This document shows positions 1 to 8,378 of a stretch of DNA of 30,416 nucleotides, one piece after another. The number at the start of each line of letters is the position of its first letter. The stretch's first letter is position 1. The translations under genes and the position numbers were made by a program. The stretch lies in NCBI GenBank assembly GCA_029573975.1, contig JAKQBU010000185.1, positions 1 to 30,416 of the forward strand, in the 5' to 3' direction. The DNA is from Planctomycetota bacterium (GTDB taxonomy: Bacteria > Planctomycetota > Phycisphaerae > Sedimentisphaerales > SM23-30). Below the pieces are notes generated by a model. It saw nothing but the letters and a program-made list of their open reading frames with translations, did no database searches and was not told the DNA's origin.

Positions 1-129
1 GACCGGGGGATCGGCGGCGTCTTATATTCGCCGGCGGCGTATTTTTCCAAGCATCCGCCGAAACAATTCACGGATGAAGAGGCCTACACGATGACCGAGG
101 AGTTCATCCAGGGGAAACGGAAGAATTAG
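1..129 (+). CDS. C-terminal end of an unidentified protein (5' truncated)
   Basis: An open frame runs from the first base of the window to a TAG at 127-129 and codes for the last 42 residues of a protein whose start lies outside. The tail reads DRGIGGVLYSPAAYF and ends in a basic stretch (GKRKN). I do not recognise a family from this fragment. The frame has normal codon use for the window and stops 130 bases before the aspartate-semialdehyde dehydrogenase start on the same strand, so it is probably a real gene end. Confidence 0.55.
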   Translation, partial: DRGIGGVLYSPAAYFSKHPPKQFTDEEAYTMTEEFIQGKRKN

Positions 130-169
130 AATTTAAGGATAACCCCCTTCTAACCCTCCGAAAACTTGC

Positions 170-197
170 TTGTTTTTGGCAAATTTCAGGATAGAAT
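170..197 (+). promoter_or_regulatory. Possible sigma70-type promoter before asd
   Basis: TTGTTT at 170-175 and TAGAAT at 192-197 are separated by 16 bases in the 130-base gap before asd. The -10 matches the consensus at five of six positions; the -35 is weaker. An AAGGA ribosome-binding site lies just before the asd ATG. This is a tentative assignment by eye. Confidence 0.3.
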
Positions 198-259
198 CAG
201 CCCAATCAGTGAATAACTGGCATAAAACAGCGTTATAGTGTTTGTAGAAAAGGAATTGT

Positions 260-1261
260 ATGGTTTGCAATGTAGCGGTAGTAGGTGTAACCGGGGCGGT
301 GGGGCAGGAATTTCTGGCGATACTGGAGCAGCGGAATTTTCCGGCGACCAGTTATCGGCTGATGGCATCATCGCGTTCGGCGGGTAAAACCATCAAATTT
401 CTGGGGAAAGAATATACGGTAGAGGAACTGACGGAAAACAGTTTTAACGAGGTTGACATTGCCTTGTTTTCCGCGGGCGGTTCGATCAGCAAGAAATTTG
501 CACCGGCTGCCGTGAAAGCCGGGGCGGTGGTGGTGGACAATTCCTCGGCGTTCCGGATGCAGGAGGACGTCCCGCTGGTGGTGCCGGAGATCAATCCGCA
601 GGAAGTCCATAATCACCAGGGGATCATTGCCAATCCGAACTGTTCGACCATTATCGGGATTGTCCCGATCTGGCCGCTGCATCAGGCCAATCCGGTCAAG
701 CGGATGGTGGTCAGCACCTACCAGGCCGCCAGCGGGGCCGGGTGGCAGGCGATGGAAGAACTGAAGAATCAGACGCGAGATGTGCTGGACGGCAAGCCCG
801 CCGCACCGAAGGTGTTCAAATGCCAGTATGCCTTCAACCTCTTCAGCCACAACAGCGATATCGGCCCCAACGGGTACAACACCGAAGAAATGAAAATGGT
901 GCACGAAACCCACAAGATTTTTAATGACGGTTCCATTGCCATTACCTGCACCTGTGTTCGTGTGCCGGTTTTGCGGGCCCATTGCGAGAGTATCAACCTG
1001 GAATTCGAGCGGCCGATGAAGGAAGAAGATGTGGTGGATATCCTGCATCAGGCCCCGGGCGTAACCATCATTGACGACCGGGAGAGCAACCGTTTCCCGA
1101 TGCCGCTGGACGCGACCGGCCAGGATGATGTATTTGTCGGCCGGATCCGCCAGGATGAATCGCTGCCGGAGAAACGCGGGATCAACCTGTGGGTATCGGG
1201 GGATCAACTGCGGAAAGGCGCGGCTCTGAATGCGATCCAGATCGCCGAGCTGCTGGTTTAA
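260..1261 (+). CDS. asd: Aspartate-semialdehyde dehydrogenase
   Basis: A cytoplasmic enzyme that reduces L-aspartyl-4-phosphate to aspartate semialdehyde with NADPH, the branch point toward lysine/diaminopimelate, threonine and methionine. The 333-residue length is normal for the family. The N-terminus carries the Rossmann glycine motif GVTGAVG (residues 9-15). The catalytic cysteine is C128 in NPNCST, followed by QAASGAG (155-161). The segment RVPVLRAHCESI (234-245) supplies the acid-base histidine H241, and the C-terminal motif GDQLRKGAALNA is intact. The ATG at 260 has an AAGGA Shine-Dalgarno 6 bases upstream. No key residue is missing. The next gene starts 66 bases downstream on the same strand and may or may not be co-transcribed; its metabolic role looks unrelated. 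Confidence 0.96.
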   Translation: MVCNVAVVGVTGAVGQEFLAILEQRNFPATSYRLMASSRSAGKTIKFLGKEYTVEELTENSFNEVDIALFSAGGSISKKFAPAAVKAGAVVVDNSSAFRMQEDVPLVVPEINPQEVHNHQGIIANPNCSTIIGIVPIWPLHQANPVKRMVVSTYQAASGAGWQAMEELKNQTRDVLDGKPAAPKVFKCQYAFNLFSHNSDIGPNGYNTEEMKMVHETHKIFNDGSIAITCTCVRVPVLRAHCESINLEFERPMKEEDVVDILHQAPGVTIIDDRESNRFPMPLDATGQDDVFVGRIRQDESLPEKRGINLWVSGDQLRKGAALNAIQIAELLV

Positions 1262-1327
1262 TGTCCCTATCACACACAAAGTTGTTATCAGGAATAATCA
1301 AACGGATTTAACACAGGAGATGAAACC

Positions 1328-2173
1328 ATGAGTGACAAAGGCAGATTAGCAGGTAAGAAAGCCATCATAACGGGTTCCGGAACGGGGATCGGGCGGGAGA
1401 TCGCGCTGGAGTTTGCCCGCCAGGGCGCGGATGTGGTGCTGCATTATGCCCATTCCAGCGCCGGCGCAAAAAGCGCGGTCAAGGAAATCAAGGACATGGG
1501 CCGCAAGGCGACTGCCTATGCAGCGGACTTCTCCAAGGTGGACGAAGTGATTGATTTCGGCAATAAGGCCATCAAGTTCCTGGGCGGGATCGACTGCCTG
1601 GTCAACAATGCCGGGATCACCTTCAACATGCCCATCCGCAAGGTATCGGTGGATCAGTTCGAGTGGATGTACAATGTGAACATCAAGGCGCAGTATTTTT
1701 TGTGTCAGCGGGTGATTGAAGAACTGACCAAGAAGAACAAACCCGGCCAGATCGTCAATATCACCTCGATCCATGGCGTCTCCGGGGCACCGGAACATTC
1801 CGTATATGCCGGGACCAAGGGCGCGATTATCGCCTTTACGCGGTCGCTGGCGATGGAAGTCGGCCATAAGGGGATTCGCGTAAACGCCCTGGCGCCGGGC
1901 TGCGTGCCGGTGGAAAACTACAACAAGGTCGTGAAGGACTTCAACCTGGAAGATGCGAAAAAATGGGCCGCCAATGCCATCCCGGTCGGCCATTTCGGTA
2001 CGCCGCTGGATATCGCCCGGGTCGCCGTATTTCTTTGTACGGACGATTCCCGCTATATTCTGGGCCAGACGATCATTGTCGATGGCGGCACGACCAACCT
2101 GATGTCGCTGATCTCCGATTTCCGCAATGAGTCCACGGCCCATTTCGGTACCGGTTATCTGCCGGGTGTCTAA
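1328..2173 (+). CDS. Short-chain dehydrogenase/reductase, probable sugar dehydrogenase
   Basis: A classical SDR oxidoreductase of 281 residues. The cofactor-binding motif TGSGTGIG is at 15-22, NNAG at 93-96, the catalytic serine is S147, and YxxxK is Y160/K164, so the active site is complete. The family is broad (3-oxoacyl-ACP reductases, glucose 1-dehydrogenases, aldose dehydrogenases), and sequence alone does not fix the substrate. The next gene, 57 bases downstream, is an L-rhamnose/H+ symporter-family gene, so oxidation of L-rhamnose or a related deoxysugar is a reasonable inference. The usual SDR end (VDGG) is followed here by about 26 extra residues ending GTGYLPGV, which lengthens it beyond the typical 250. 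The ATG is preceded by an AGGAGA ribosome-binding site. Confidence 0.85.
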   Translation: MSDKGRLAGKKAIITGSGTGIGREIALEFARQGADVVLHYAHSSAGAKSAVKEIKDMGRKATAYAADFSKVDEVIDFGNKAIKFLGGIDCLVNNAGITFNMPIRKVSVDQFEWMYNVNIKAQYFLCQRVIEELTKKNKPGQIVNITSIHGVSGAPEHSVYAGTKGAIIAFTRSLAMEVGHKGIRVNALAPGCVPVENYNKVVKDFNLEDAKKWAANAIPVGHFGTPLDIARVAVFLCTDDSRYILGQTIIVDGGTTNLMSLISDFRNESTAHFGTGYLPGV

Positions 2174-2230
2174 AAAATGTTCCATCGGTTCCGATTATAG
2201 ATGATTACTATTCAAGCGAAAGGATACTAA

Positions 2231-3301
2231 ATGAGTGCAGAACAGTTCTTAGGGATTTTCCTGGTGGTCCTGGCCGGGTTGTGGATGGGCAGCGGCGGCT
2301 GGCCGATCAAGCTGATGAAAAAATATCAATACGAACATTTTGGATTCGTCGCCATGGTCATCGGCCTGGTGTTGGCTCCCTGGATCATTACCTTATGTTT
2401 TTGCCCGAATGCGCTGTCGGTTTATAAATCCATCTGGGAGAATAACCGTCATGCTATTCTGGTTTCGAACGCCTGGTCGTTAAGCTGGGGCATTGCCAAC
2501 GTCCTTTGTTTTCTGTGCTTTGTCCGCATCGGCTTCTGCCTGACCGGCGGGATTCTGACCGGCCTGGGGGTTTCCATCGGTGTGATGATTCCCATGATCT
2601 TTAAAGGTTCGGGGCATTTTCAGGATGCCAAGGACATTACCTCTCCCGCCGGCCTGATGGTCATGGCCGGGGTAGTGGTCATGGTTATCGGTGTAATTGT
2701 AGTCTCCTTTGCCGGTCTGGGCCGGGATGAGGTTCTGAAAAAGAAGGCCGCAGAAAGATCCGGCAGTTTTGTGGCCGGGATGATTATGGCCATCATCGCG
2801 GGAATTACCTCCGCCGGTATGAGCCTGGCGTTTGTCTATAGCCAGGGACCGATCAAAGAGGCCATGTTAGCCCAGGGTGTTCCCAGTATCGTATCCGAGA
2901 CATTTGCGGTTTGGGCGGTCGGGATCATCGGCGGAGCTGCCATTAATATTCTGTTTCCAGCCTTTCTGATGACCAAACATAAATCCTGGTCCGTGCTGGC
3001 CAGCAGCCCCAGGGAACTGTTGTTGTCCGTAATCATGGGATTGAATACGATTATTGCGGTAGTATTGATGGGCAAAGGCATGATCAGCATCGGAGCCATG
3101 GGCGCCTCCATCGGTTTCGGCATTCAGCAGGCCTCCCAGATGATCGGCAATCAATCGGTCGGTTTCATCGGCGGCGAATGGAAAGACGTGCACGGAATGC
3201 CGCGCTATCAAATGTATCTTGCCATTGGGATTTTGATTATGGCGGCGGTGATTATGGCCACCGGTAACTATGTCGCTTCTCTCCCTGCTGCAGGACAATA
3301 A
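2231..3301 (+). CDS. rhaT: L-rhamnose/proton symporter family transporter (RhaT-like)
   Basis: An inner-membrane transporter of 356 residues with about ten hydrophobic segments, close to the 344 residues of E. coli RhaT. It follows the RhaT pattern: an N-terminal segment with GSGGWPIKLMKKYQYE (compare APFKKVKKWSWE in E. coli), LAPWII, a WGIANV segment (compare WGIGNI), a glycine-rich segment GLGVSIGVMIPMI, and ITSAGMSLAFVYS (compare IFSAGMSFAMNA). The family imports L-rhamnose with H+, but distant members may carry other sugars, so the substrate is inferred. It is preceded by an AAAGGA site and followed within 30 bases by a strong terminator, so it is the last gene of its transcript. The SDR gene immediately upstream is its likely partner. 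Confidence 0.85.
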   Translation: MSAEQFLGIFLVVLAGLWMGSGGWPIKLMKKYQYEHFGFVAMVIGLVLAPWIITLCFCPNALSVYKSIWENNRHAILVSNAWSLSWGIANVLCFLCFVRIGFCLTGGILTGLGVSIGVMIPMIFKGSGHFQDAKDITSPAGLMVMAGVVVMVIGVIVVSFAGLGRDEVLKKKAAERSGSFVAGMIMAIIAGITSAGMSLAFVYSQGPIKEAMLAQGVPSIVSETFAVWAVGIIGGAAINILFPAFLMTKHKSWSVLASSPRELLLSVIMGLNTIIAVVLMGKGMISIGAMGASIGFGIQQASQMIGNQSVGFIGGEWKDVHGMPRYQMYLAIGILIMAAVIMATGNYVASLPAAGQ

Positions 3302-3326
3302 CTATTTCTTGTATTTCCGTGAATTC

Positions 3327-3365
3327 AGGCCTGTTCCTCTCCCCAAAGGAACAGGCCTTTTTATT
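3327..3365 (+). terminator. Rho-independent terminator after rhaT
   Basis: A perfect 12-bp stem (AGGCCTGTTCCT at 3327-3338 and its complement at 3347-3358) with an 8-base loop is followed by a T-rich tract. It lies 26 bases after the rhaT stop and ends the transcript from the upstream genes. Confidence 0.9.
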
Positions 3366-3431
3366 GTATCCTGGTTTTTCCCTTGAAAAAGAAGCGGGTT
3401 GGATGGACGCGGAGGTTCAGGTGCAATTTGA

Positions 3432-3460
3432 TTGACAGCCGCGGGGCGAATCAGTAGCAT
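3432..3460 (+). promoter_or_regulatory. Possible upstream promoter for the icd-lpxK run
   Basis: A perfect TTGACA (3432-3437) is followed after 17 bases by TAGCAT (3455-3460), a four-of-six match to the -10 consensus. It sits between the rhaT terminator and the icd-like gene. The second TTGACA downstream makes tandem promoters possible. Confidence 0.4.
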
Positions 3461-3470
3461 TCATACTCTT

Positions 3471-3498
3471 TTGACAGTGTAAAGTTAGATAAGATTAT
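3471..3498 (+). promoter_or_regulatory. Probable sigma70-type promoter for the icd-lpxK run
   Basis: A perfect TTGACA (3471-3476) and GATTAT (3493-3498) are spaced by 16 bases, with the icd-like start 28 bases further on. It is the first good promoter after the terminator at 3327-3365. It could drive the whole set of genes from 3526 to 12739, because the junctions that follow are overlaps or short gaps. Confidence 0.5.
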
Positions 3499-3512
3499 GT
3501 ACGAAAAAGAAC

Positions 3513-3528
3513 GGAGGTCCTTATTTTG
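3513..3528 (+). promoter_or_regulatory. Ribosome-binding site that fixes a TTG start
   Basis: GGAGG at 3513-3517 lies 8 bases before a TTG at 3526-3528. The frame that follows begins [15 protein letters not shown], the normal N-terminus of the isocitrate/isopropylmalate dehydrogenase family. The ATG at 3497 is out of frame, so TTG is the best start. Confidence 0.7.
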
Positions 3529-4599
3529 CATAAGGTTACGTTAATTCGTGGGGATGGGATCGGGCCGGAAATCGCCGAGGCGACCCGGCGCTGCGTCGAT
3601 GCCGCAGGGGCTAAAATCCAGTGGGACATCCAAGAGGCGGGGGTGGATATCATGGCCGCCGCCGGTACACCCCTGCCAGATCAAACTCTGCAATCCATTG
3701 AAAAAACAGAGGTTACGCTCAAGGCCCCCATTACCACCCCCGTCGGCACCGGCTTTCGCAGCATCAATGTCCACCTCCGCCAACATTTCGATCTGTATGC
3801 CTGTCTGCGGCCCTGCAAGAGTTACCAGGGTGTCCGCAGCCGCTACGAAGATATCGACCTGGTGATTGTCCGGGAAAATACTGAAGACCTGTATGCCGGC
3901 ATCGAATTTGAAAAAGGGACTGATGCCGTAAATGAGCTGGTGCAATGGATTAACAGCCACAGTAAACGGCAGATTCGCCCCAATTCCGGCATCAGCATCA
4001 AGCCCATCTCGGTGGCCGGGACCCAGCGGATTGTACAGTTTGCCTTCGATTACGCCCGCCAAAACGGCCGTAAAAAAGTCACCAGCGTCCACAAAGCCAA
4101 TATCATGAAACACACCGACGGTTTATGGCTGGAAGTCAGCCGGGAAGTCGCCAAACAATACCCGGATATCGAGTTCGAGGACCGGATTGTGGACAATATG
4201 TGTATGCAACTGGTGCAAAAACCGGAGCTATACGATGTGATTGTCCTGCCCAACCTGTACGGCGATATCCTCAGCGACTTGTGTGCCGGGCTGGTTGGCG
4301 GGCTGGGGGTAGCCCCGGGTGCGAATATCGGGGATAAAAAAGCCATCTTTGAAGCCACGCACGGCAGCGCCCCCAAATACAAAGGTCTGAACAAAGTCAA
4401 TCCCACGGCACTGATTCTTTCTGCCGTTATGATGCTGCGCCACTTGAACTTGCGAGCCGAAGCGGATAAACTGGAACACGCGGTAGCCGCCGTCATCGCC
4501 GAAGGCCGGTCTGTCACCTATGACCTGAAGCCCAACCGCGACGACCCGACGGCTGTCGGCACAAGTGAGATGGCCGATGCAATTATCGCCAAGATGTAG
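3526..4599 (+). CDS. icd: NAD-type isocitrate dehydrogenase family protein
   Basis: A cytoplasmic decarboxylating dehydrogenase of 357 residues in the isocitrate/isopropylmalate/homoisocitrate family. The substrate-loop segment [18 protein letters not shown] (71-88) is the version seen in NAD-dependent isocitrate dehydrogenases. [12 protein letters not shown] (114-125), catalytic K190 in the VHKAN context, [19 protein letters not shown] (241-259) with metal-binding aspartates, and [10 protein letters not shown] (276-285) all fit. The expected reaction is isocitrate to 2-oxoglutarate, CO2 and NADH; homoisocitrate dehydrogenase is the main alternative. The coding strand is noticeably C-rich, unlike the G-rich genes that follow. 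The end overlaps the likely start of lpxK, an unusual link between a TCA-type enzyme and LPS genes. Confidence 0.87.
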   Translation: MHKVTLIRGDGIGPEIAEATRRCVDAAGAKIQWDIQEAGVDIMAAAGTPLPDQTLQSIEKTEVTLKAPITTPVGTGFRSINVHLRQHFDLYACLRPCKSYQGVRSRYEDIDLVIVRENTEDLYAGIEFEKGTDAVNELVQWINSHSKRQIRPNSGISIKPISVAGTQRIVQFAFDYARQNGRKKVTSVHKANIMKHTDGLWLEVSREVAKQYPDIEFEDRIVDNMCMQLVQKPELYDVIVLPNLYGDILSDLCAGLVGGLGVAPGANIGDKKAIFEATHGSAPKYKGLNKVNPTALILSAVMMLRHLNLRAEADKLEHAVAAVIAEGRSVTYDLKPNRDDPTAVGTSEMADAIIAKM

Positions 4600-5668
4600 G
4601 TCGATCCTCAGCGGGGAAGCACCAGACCTTAAAGCCAGGCTTTTGCGAGTGCTGCTAAATGTCTTTGGTGAATCCACTTATGGCTTGATTGTCGGGATAC
4701 GCAACTGGATGTATGATCGCGGCTGGCTGCCTGTCAGCCGCTTACCGGTACCGGTCATCTGTGTGGGCAATCTCACCGCCGGCGGTACCGGCAAGACACC
4801 GATGGTAATGGTGGTTTGCCGGTATCTGCAGCAGCTAGGGTTTAAGGTCGTACTGCTAAGCCGGGGCTATCAGGGAAAGGGGCGGGAAAACGATGAAATC
4901 CGGCTTTTACGGGAGGCGCTGCCGGATGTTCCCGTCATTATGGACAGCGACCGGGTAAGAGGCGGACGGCAGGCCATAGCGGAACATCAGGCGGAGGTGC
5001 TGGTTTTGGATGATGGTTTTCAGCATAGACGACTGCACCGAGACCTGGATATCGTTTTGCTGGATTGTACCTGTCCATTTGGTTATAATCACTTATTGCC
5101 GCGTGGTTTACTGCGCGAACCGCTCCGGCAGTTGCATCGGGCCGATGTTATAGTCCTGACCCGCAAGGATCAGGTTTCCCAGCCGGAGCTGCAAGCCATC
5201 CGGGAAAAAACGGAGCAATTTCTGCAAAAGCCGATAAATAATAAGGATAGAAACAAAAAGTTTATTGCCACCAGTGAGCATAAACCGGTAAAATTGGTAA
5301 GTGCGACCGGTGAAGAACTGCTGGTGACGGCCTTGCAGGGCAAGCGCGTGGCGGCCTTTGCGGGCATCGGCAATCCGGATTCTTTTTACCGTTCCTTACG
5401 GCAGTTGGGAGCGGTGGTGGTGGCTGAGTTCAGCTATGCCGACCATCATCATTATACCGATAAAGACTGTGCGTATCTTCGGGAAGCGCAGAGCCGGGAA
5501 AAGGCCGATTGGCTGGTAACGACCGGGAAAGACTGGGTAAAGTTGCGTGATATACCGGCGTCAGCCAAACTGGAGAAGTTATATTGGCTGAAGATCGAGC
5601 TGACCCTGATGGATGGGCGTGAGGAATTTTTCTCGTTGCTTACGAAGTGTCATCCGATAGGTAACTGA
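4565..5668 (+). CDS. lpxK: Tetraacyldisaccharide 4'-kinase
   Basis: An inner-membrane-associated enzyme that phosphorylates the 4' position of the tetraacyldisaccharide 1-phosphate precursor, giving lipid IVA. The Walker A region [12 protein letters not shown] is at 69-79, the family motif [19 protein letters not shown] at 149-167, and HHHYTDKD occurs near the C-terminus. A hydrophobic/basic N-terminal stretch ending [10 protein letters not shown] matches the membrane-anchoring start of the family. The frame opens with GTG at 4565, inside icd. ATG at 4577 is an equally good start, and both overlap icd; the family's normal N-terminus would begin near residue 25, so a start after the icd stop (GTG at 4649) is also possible. 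Length (about 340-367) is normal. hldE starts two bases after the stop. Confidence 0.93.
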   Translation: MRWPMQLSPRCRSILSGEAPDLKARLLRVLLNVFGESTYGLIVGIRNWMYDRGWLPVSRLPVPVICVGNLTAGGTGKTPMVMVVCRYLQQLGFKVVLLSRGYQGKGRENDEIRLLREALPDVPVIMDSDRVRGGRQAIAEHQAEVLVLDDGFQHRRLHRDLDIVLLDCTCPFGYNHLLPRGLLREPLRQLHRADVIVLTRKDQVSQPELQAIREKTEQFLQKPINNKDRNKKFIATSEHKPVKLVSATGEELLVTALQGKRVAAFAGIGNPDSFYRSLRQLGAVVVAEFSYADHHHYTDKDCAYLREAQSREKADWLVTTGKDWVKLRDIPASAKLEKLYWLKIELTLMDGREEFFSLLTKCHPIGN

Positions 5669-5670
5669 TT

Positions 5671-7209
5671 ATGTACGAACGATTAATGGGTATATTCAAC
5701 GATGTGGGAACCCCCCGGATTCTGCTGGTCGGGGATTTTATGATCGACCATTATGTCTTTGGGGATACCGACCGCATCTCGCCGGAAGCACCGGTAATGG
5801 TCATGAATGTGACCGAAAGGCAGGTCCGGCCGGGCGGGGCCGGGTCCGTGGCGGCGGATCTAGCCATACTAGGCGCGGAAGCGGCCTGTGTGGGTATCGT
5901 CGGCAGGGATGCCAACGGTGAGCAGCTCCGCAGCCTGCTCCAGGCCACCGGTTCGGTCAATATGGATGGAGTTTTGGCGGTGGAGGGCCGGCCCACCACT
6001 TCCAAGCAGCGCATCATCGGCCTGGCCCAGCATCGCCATCGCCAGCAGTTGATGCGAATTGATGAGGAATGCAGCCGCGACATCAGCGAGGAAATCCGCA
6101 ATCAGCTTCTGAGGCATATTCATAAGCTGCTGGACTGGTGCGATGTAGTCTGCCTGGAAGATTATAACAAGGGTGTGCTGTGTCCGGCATTTTGCCGGGA
6201 AGTCATTCGTCTGGCGAATCAACAGAAGAAAAAGACCATTATCGATCCGGCGCGAATCAGTGATTACAGCCGCTATGCCGGCTGCTGGGCCATCAAGCCG
6301 AATCGCCGCGAACTGTCCCTGGCAACGGGGATCGAAGTCAACGGCGAGGAGTCCTGGCGGGCGGCGGTAGCGAAACTTGCACAAGATTATACCATTTCGA
6401 ATGTGATCGTAACCCTGGATAAACAGGGTTCGTATTTGTATGAGCAGGCTGGGGGGAAAGTCAGCGGGGAACTGATCCCGACCCGGGCGCGGAGTGTCTA
6501 TGATGTGACGGGGGCGGGCGATATGGTGCTGGCAATGCTGGGCTATCTGGTCGGCGGACACTATCGAAAGGTGTCCCTTCCCACCCTGAAAGAAATCGTC
6601 TGTCTGGGCAATGTGGCCGGTGGGCTGGAGGTGGAGCGGTTCGGCAGCGTCGGGATCAGCCGCGAGGAAATCATCGCGGAACTGTCCCAGCAGCGGCGGG
6701 CCAAGGCCGGCAAGCTGCGCAGTGTGGAAGCCCTGCTGGGGGAACTGCAATGGCACCGCCAGCAGAAGCTGAAGATCGTGTTCACCAACGGCTGCTTCGA
6801 TATTCTGCATCCGGGGCATATCAACTTATTGAATTTTGCCAAGGAGCAGGGGGATATTCTGGTGGTGGCGATTAACAGCGACCGTTCCGTCAGCTCGATC
6901 AAGGGGCCGACCCGCCCGATCGTAAAAGAGCATGACCGGGCAGCCCTGCTTTCGGCGCTGGAGGCGGTGGATTATATCGTCATTTTTGACACGCCGGACC
7001 CGCTGCACCTGATTCAAATGGTGTCCCCTGATGTACTGGTCAAGGGTTCCGACTGGACGGGCGCAGTGGTCGGGCAGGAGTGGGTGGAGCAGCACGGCGG
7101 CGTGGTGCAGCTCATGCCGCTCTTTGCCGGACGAAGCACCACCAACATTATCGAAAAAGTGATCCAGCAGCACACGAATCAAACGAAGGGGGCGGATCAG
7201 GCCCTATGA
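5671..7209 (+). CDS. hldE: Bifunctional heptose 7-phosphate kinase / heptose 1-phosphate adenylyltransferase
   Basis: A cytoplasmic two-domain enzyme for ADP-heptose synthesis. The N-terminal ribokinase-type domain (about 1-330) phosphorylates D-glycero-D-manno-heptose 7-phosphate and has DRISPEAPV (34-42), GGAGSVA (55-61) and the anion-hole/catalytic motif DVTGAGD (278-284). The C-terminal nucleotidyltransferase (about 365-500) starts FTNGCFDILHPGH (371-383), carrying the HxGH-type motif, and adds AMP to heptose 1-phosphate. The 512-residue length compares with 477 in E. coli. The ATG lies two bases after the lpxK stop, and the TGA overlaps the ATG of gmhB (ATGA at 7206-7209), so translation is probably coupled. 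The intervening phosphatase step is encoded next; gmhA and hldD are not in the window. Confidence 0.96.
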   Translation: MYERLMGIFNDVGTPRILLVGDFMIDHYVFGDTDRISPEAPVMVMNVTERQVRPGGAGSVAADLAILGAEAACVGIVGRDANGEQLRSLLQATGSVNMDGVLAVEGRPTTSKQRIIGLAQHRHRQQLMRIDEECSRDISEEIRNQLLRHIHKLLDWCDVVCLEDYNKGVLCPAFCREVIRLANQQKKKTIIDPARISDYSRYAGCWAIKPNRRELSLATGIEVNGEESWRAAVAKLAQDYTISNVIVTLDKQGSYLYEQAGGKVSGELIPTRARSVYDVTGAGDMVLAMLGYLVGGHYRKVSLPTLKEIVCLGNVAGGLEVERFGSVGISREEIIAELSQQRRAKAGKLRSVEALLGELQWHRQQKLKIVFTNGCFDILHPGHINLLNFAKEQGDILVVAINSDRSVSSIKGPTRPIVKEHDRAALLSALEAVDYIVIFDTPDPLHLIQMVSPDVLVKGSDWTGAVVGQEWVEQHGGVVQLMPLFAGRSTTNIIEKVIQQHTNQTKGADQAL

Positions 7210-8342
7210 GCAATCGAGCGGTATTTTTAGACCGGGACGGCACGATCATCGAACCGTACGATTATCTGACGGATCTCCGCCAGGTGCAGTTGATGTCCGC
7301 TGCGCCGGCGGCCATGCGCCTGCTCCGGGACCGCGGCTTTCTGCTGGTAATGATTACCAATCAGTCGGCGGTCGCCCGGGGGATGCTGACCGAGAAAAAG
7401 CTGCTGGAAATACACGACCACTTGAAACAGTTGCTGGCGGAGAAGGGGGCGTATCTGGATCAGATGTATTACTGCCCGTATCATCCGGAAGGGGCGGTGG
7501 AACGGTACCGGCGAGACAGCGAACTGCGGAAGCCGGCGCCGGGGATGCTGCTGCTGGCCGCCCGGGAGCTGGATATCGATCTGGCGCAAAGCTGGGTGGT
7601 GGGCGATGACGACCGGGACATCGAAGCGGGGCGCAGCGCCGGCTGCCGGACCATTCTGCTGGAAAACCGCGGCTCGCCCCTGGTCCGGCGGGGAGCCGCG
7701 CAGCCGGATTTCCAGGCGGTCAATCTGAAGGAGGCGGCGAACCTGATTGTCCGTTATGCGGAGGTTCCGGCCTCCCCTCCGCGGATGGTGCCGCCGGAAC
7801 CGGTTTTCCCCGCCGAACGTTCCGAACCGCAGCCCCCTGTTCCTGTCCCCCCGGCAGAACCGCAAGAAGAGCCGGAAGCCTTCGAGGCGGCCGATCCGGC
7901 AGAAGAAAACATGCCGGAATCCATGGAAAGGATGGGAAAAAATCCTTCGGAGGAGGAAGAGGCAATACTCAGCGAATCGGTTCGTTCTCAGGAGATTGCC
8001 CGCCGGAAAGCCCGCATCAAAACGGTGCATGGTTCGGAAGAGGCCGCGAAAAAAATGAAACCGAAGGATCCCGCCGGGAATGAATCGGCGGATACCCGGG
8101 TTCTGCTGTCGGAGATTCTGCGGGAGCTGAAACACCAGAACCGCCAGCATGGGTTCACGGAATTTTCCATCCCGAAACTGATGGCGGGCCTGGTGCAGAT
8201 GATCGTGCTTCTTTGTCTGATTCTGGCCTTCTGGTTCGGCAGCGGGGCGGAAACGCGGAGGGAGCTGGTGCAGATTTGCCTGACGCTGGCGATGGTTTTT
8301 CAGACGATGACCCTGACGTTCCTGATTATGCACAAACCGTAA
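7206..8342 (+). CDS. gmhB: Heptose 1,7-bisphosphate phosphatase with C-terminal membrane tail
   Basis: A 378-residue HAD phosphatase expected to remove the 7-phosphate of heptose 1,7-bisphosphate between the two HldE steps. Residues 1-185 form the GmhB domain: FLDRDGT (7-13; nucleophile D9, acid-base D11), TNQS (51-54), RKP (108-110) and GDDDRD (133-138). E. coli GmhB (191 residues) uses a CxH and a CDC motif to bind zinc. Here only C90 aligns; the other three ligand positions read Y92, S and L (in RRDSELRKP). After residue 185 comes a Pro/Glu-rich linker (about 188-255), a charged helix-like region (255-315) and two likely membrane segments (about 325-345 and 353-375). This tail is absent from ordinary GmhB and would tether the enzyme to the inner membrane. 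The ATG at 7206 overlaps the hldE stop. Confidence 0.88.
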   Translation: MSNRAVFLDRDGTIIEPYDYLTDLRQVQLMSAAPAAMRLLRDRGFLLVMITNQSAVARGMLTEKKLLEIHDHLKQLLAEKGAYLDQMYYCPYHPEGAVERYRRDSELRKPAPGMLLLAARELDIDLAQSWVVGDDDRDIEAGRSAGCRTILLENRGSPLVRRGAAQPDFQAVNLKEAANLIVRYAEVPASPPRMVPPEPVFPAERSEPQPPVPVPPAEPQEEPEAFEAADPAEENMPESMERMGKNPSEEEEAILSESVRSQEIARRKARIKTVHGSEEAAKKMKPKDPAGNESADTRVLLSEILRELKHQNRQHGFTEFSIPKLMAGLVQMIVLLCLILAFWFGSGAETRRELVQICLTLAMVFQTMTLTFLIMHKP

Positions 8343-8378
8343 GAAGGGAGTGAATCCCCCCGCGATTTATTTTTATGT

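Noticed and set aside
368..1279. 303-codon open frame on the minus strand
   Set aside because: Shadow of asd; no domain motif, and asd has every catalytic residue.
7080..7205. Upstream in-frame extension of gmhB
   Set aside because: It overlaps hldE coding sequence in another frame; the HAD motif starts directly after the ATG at 7206, which overlaps the hldE stop as in neighbouring junctions.
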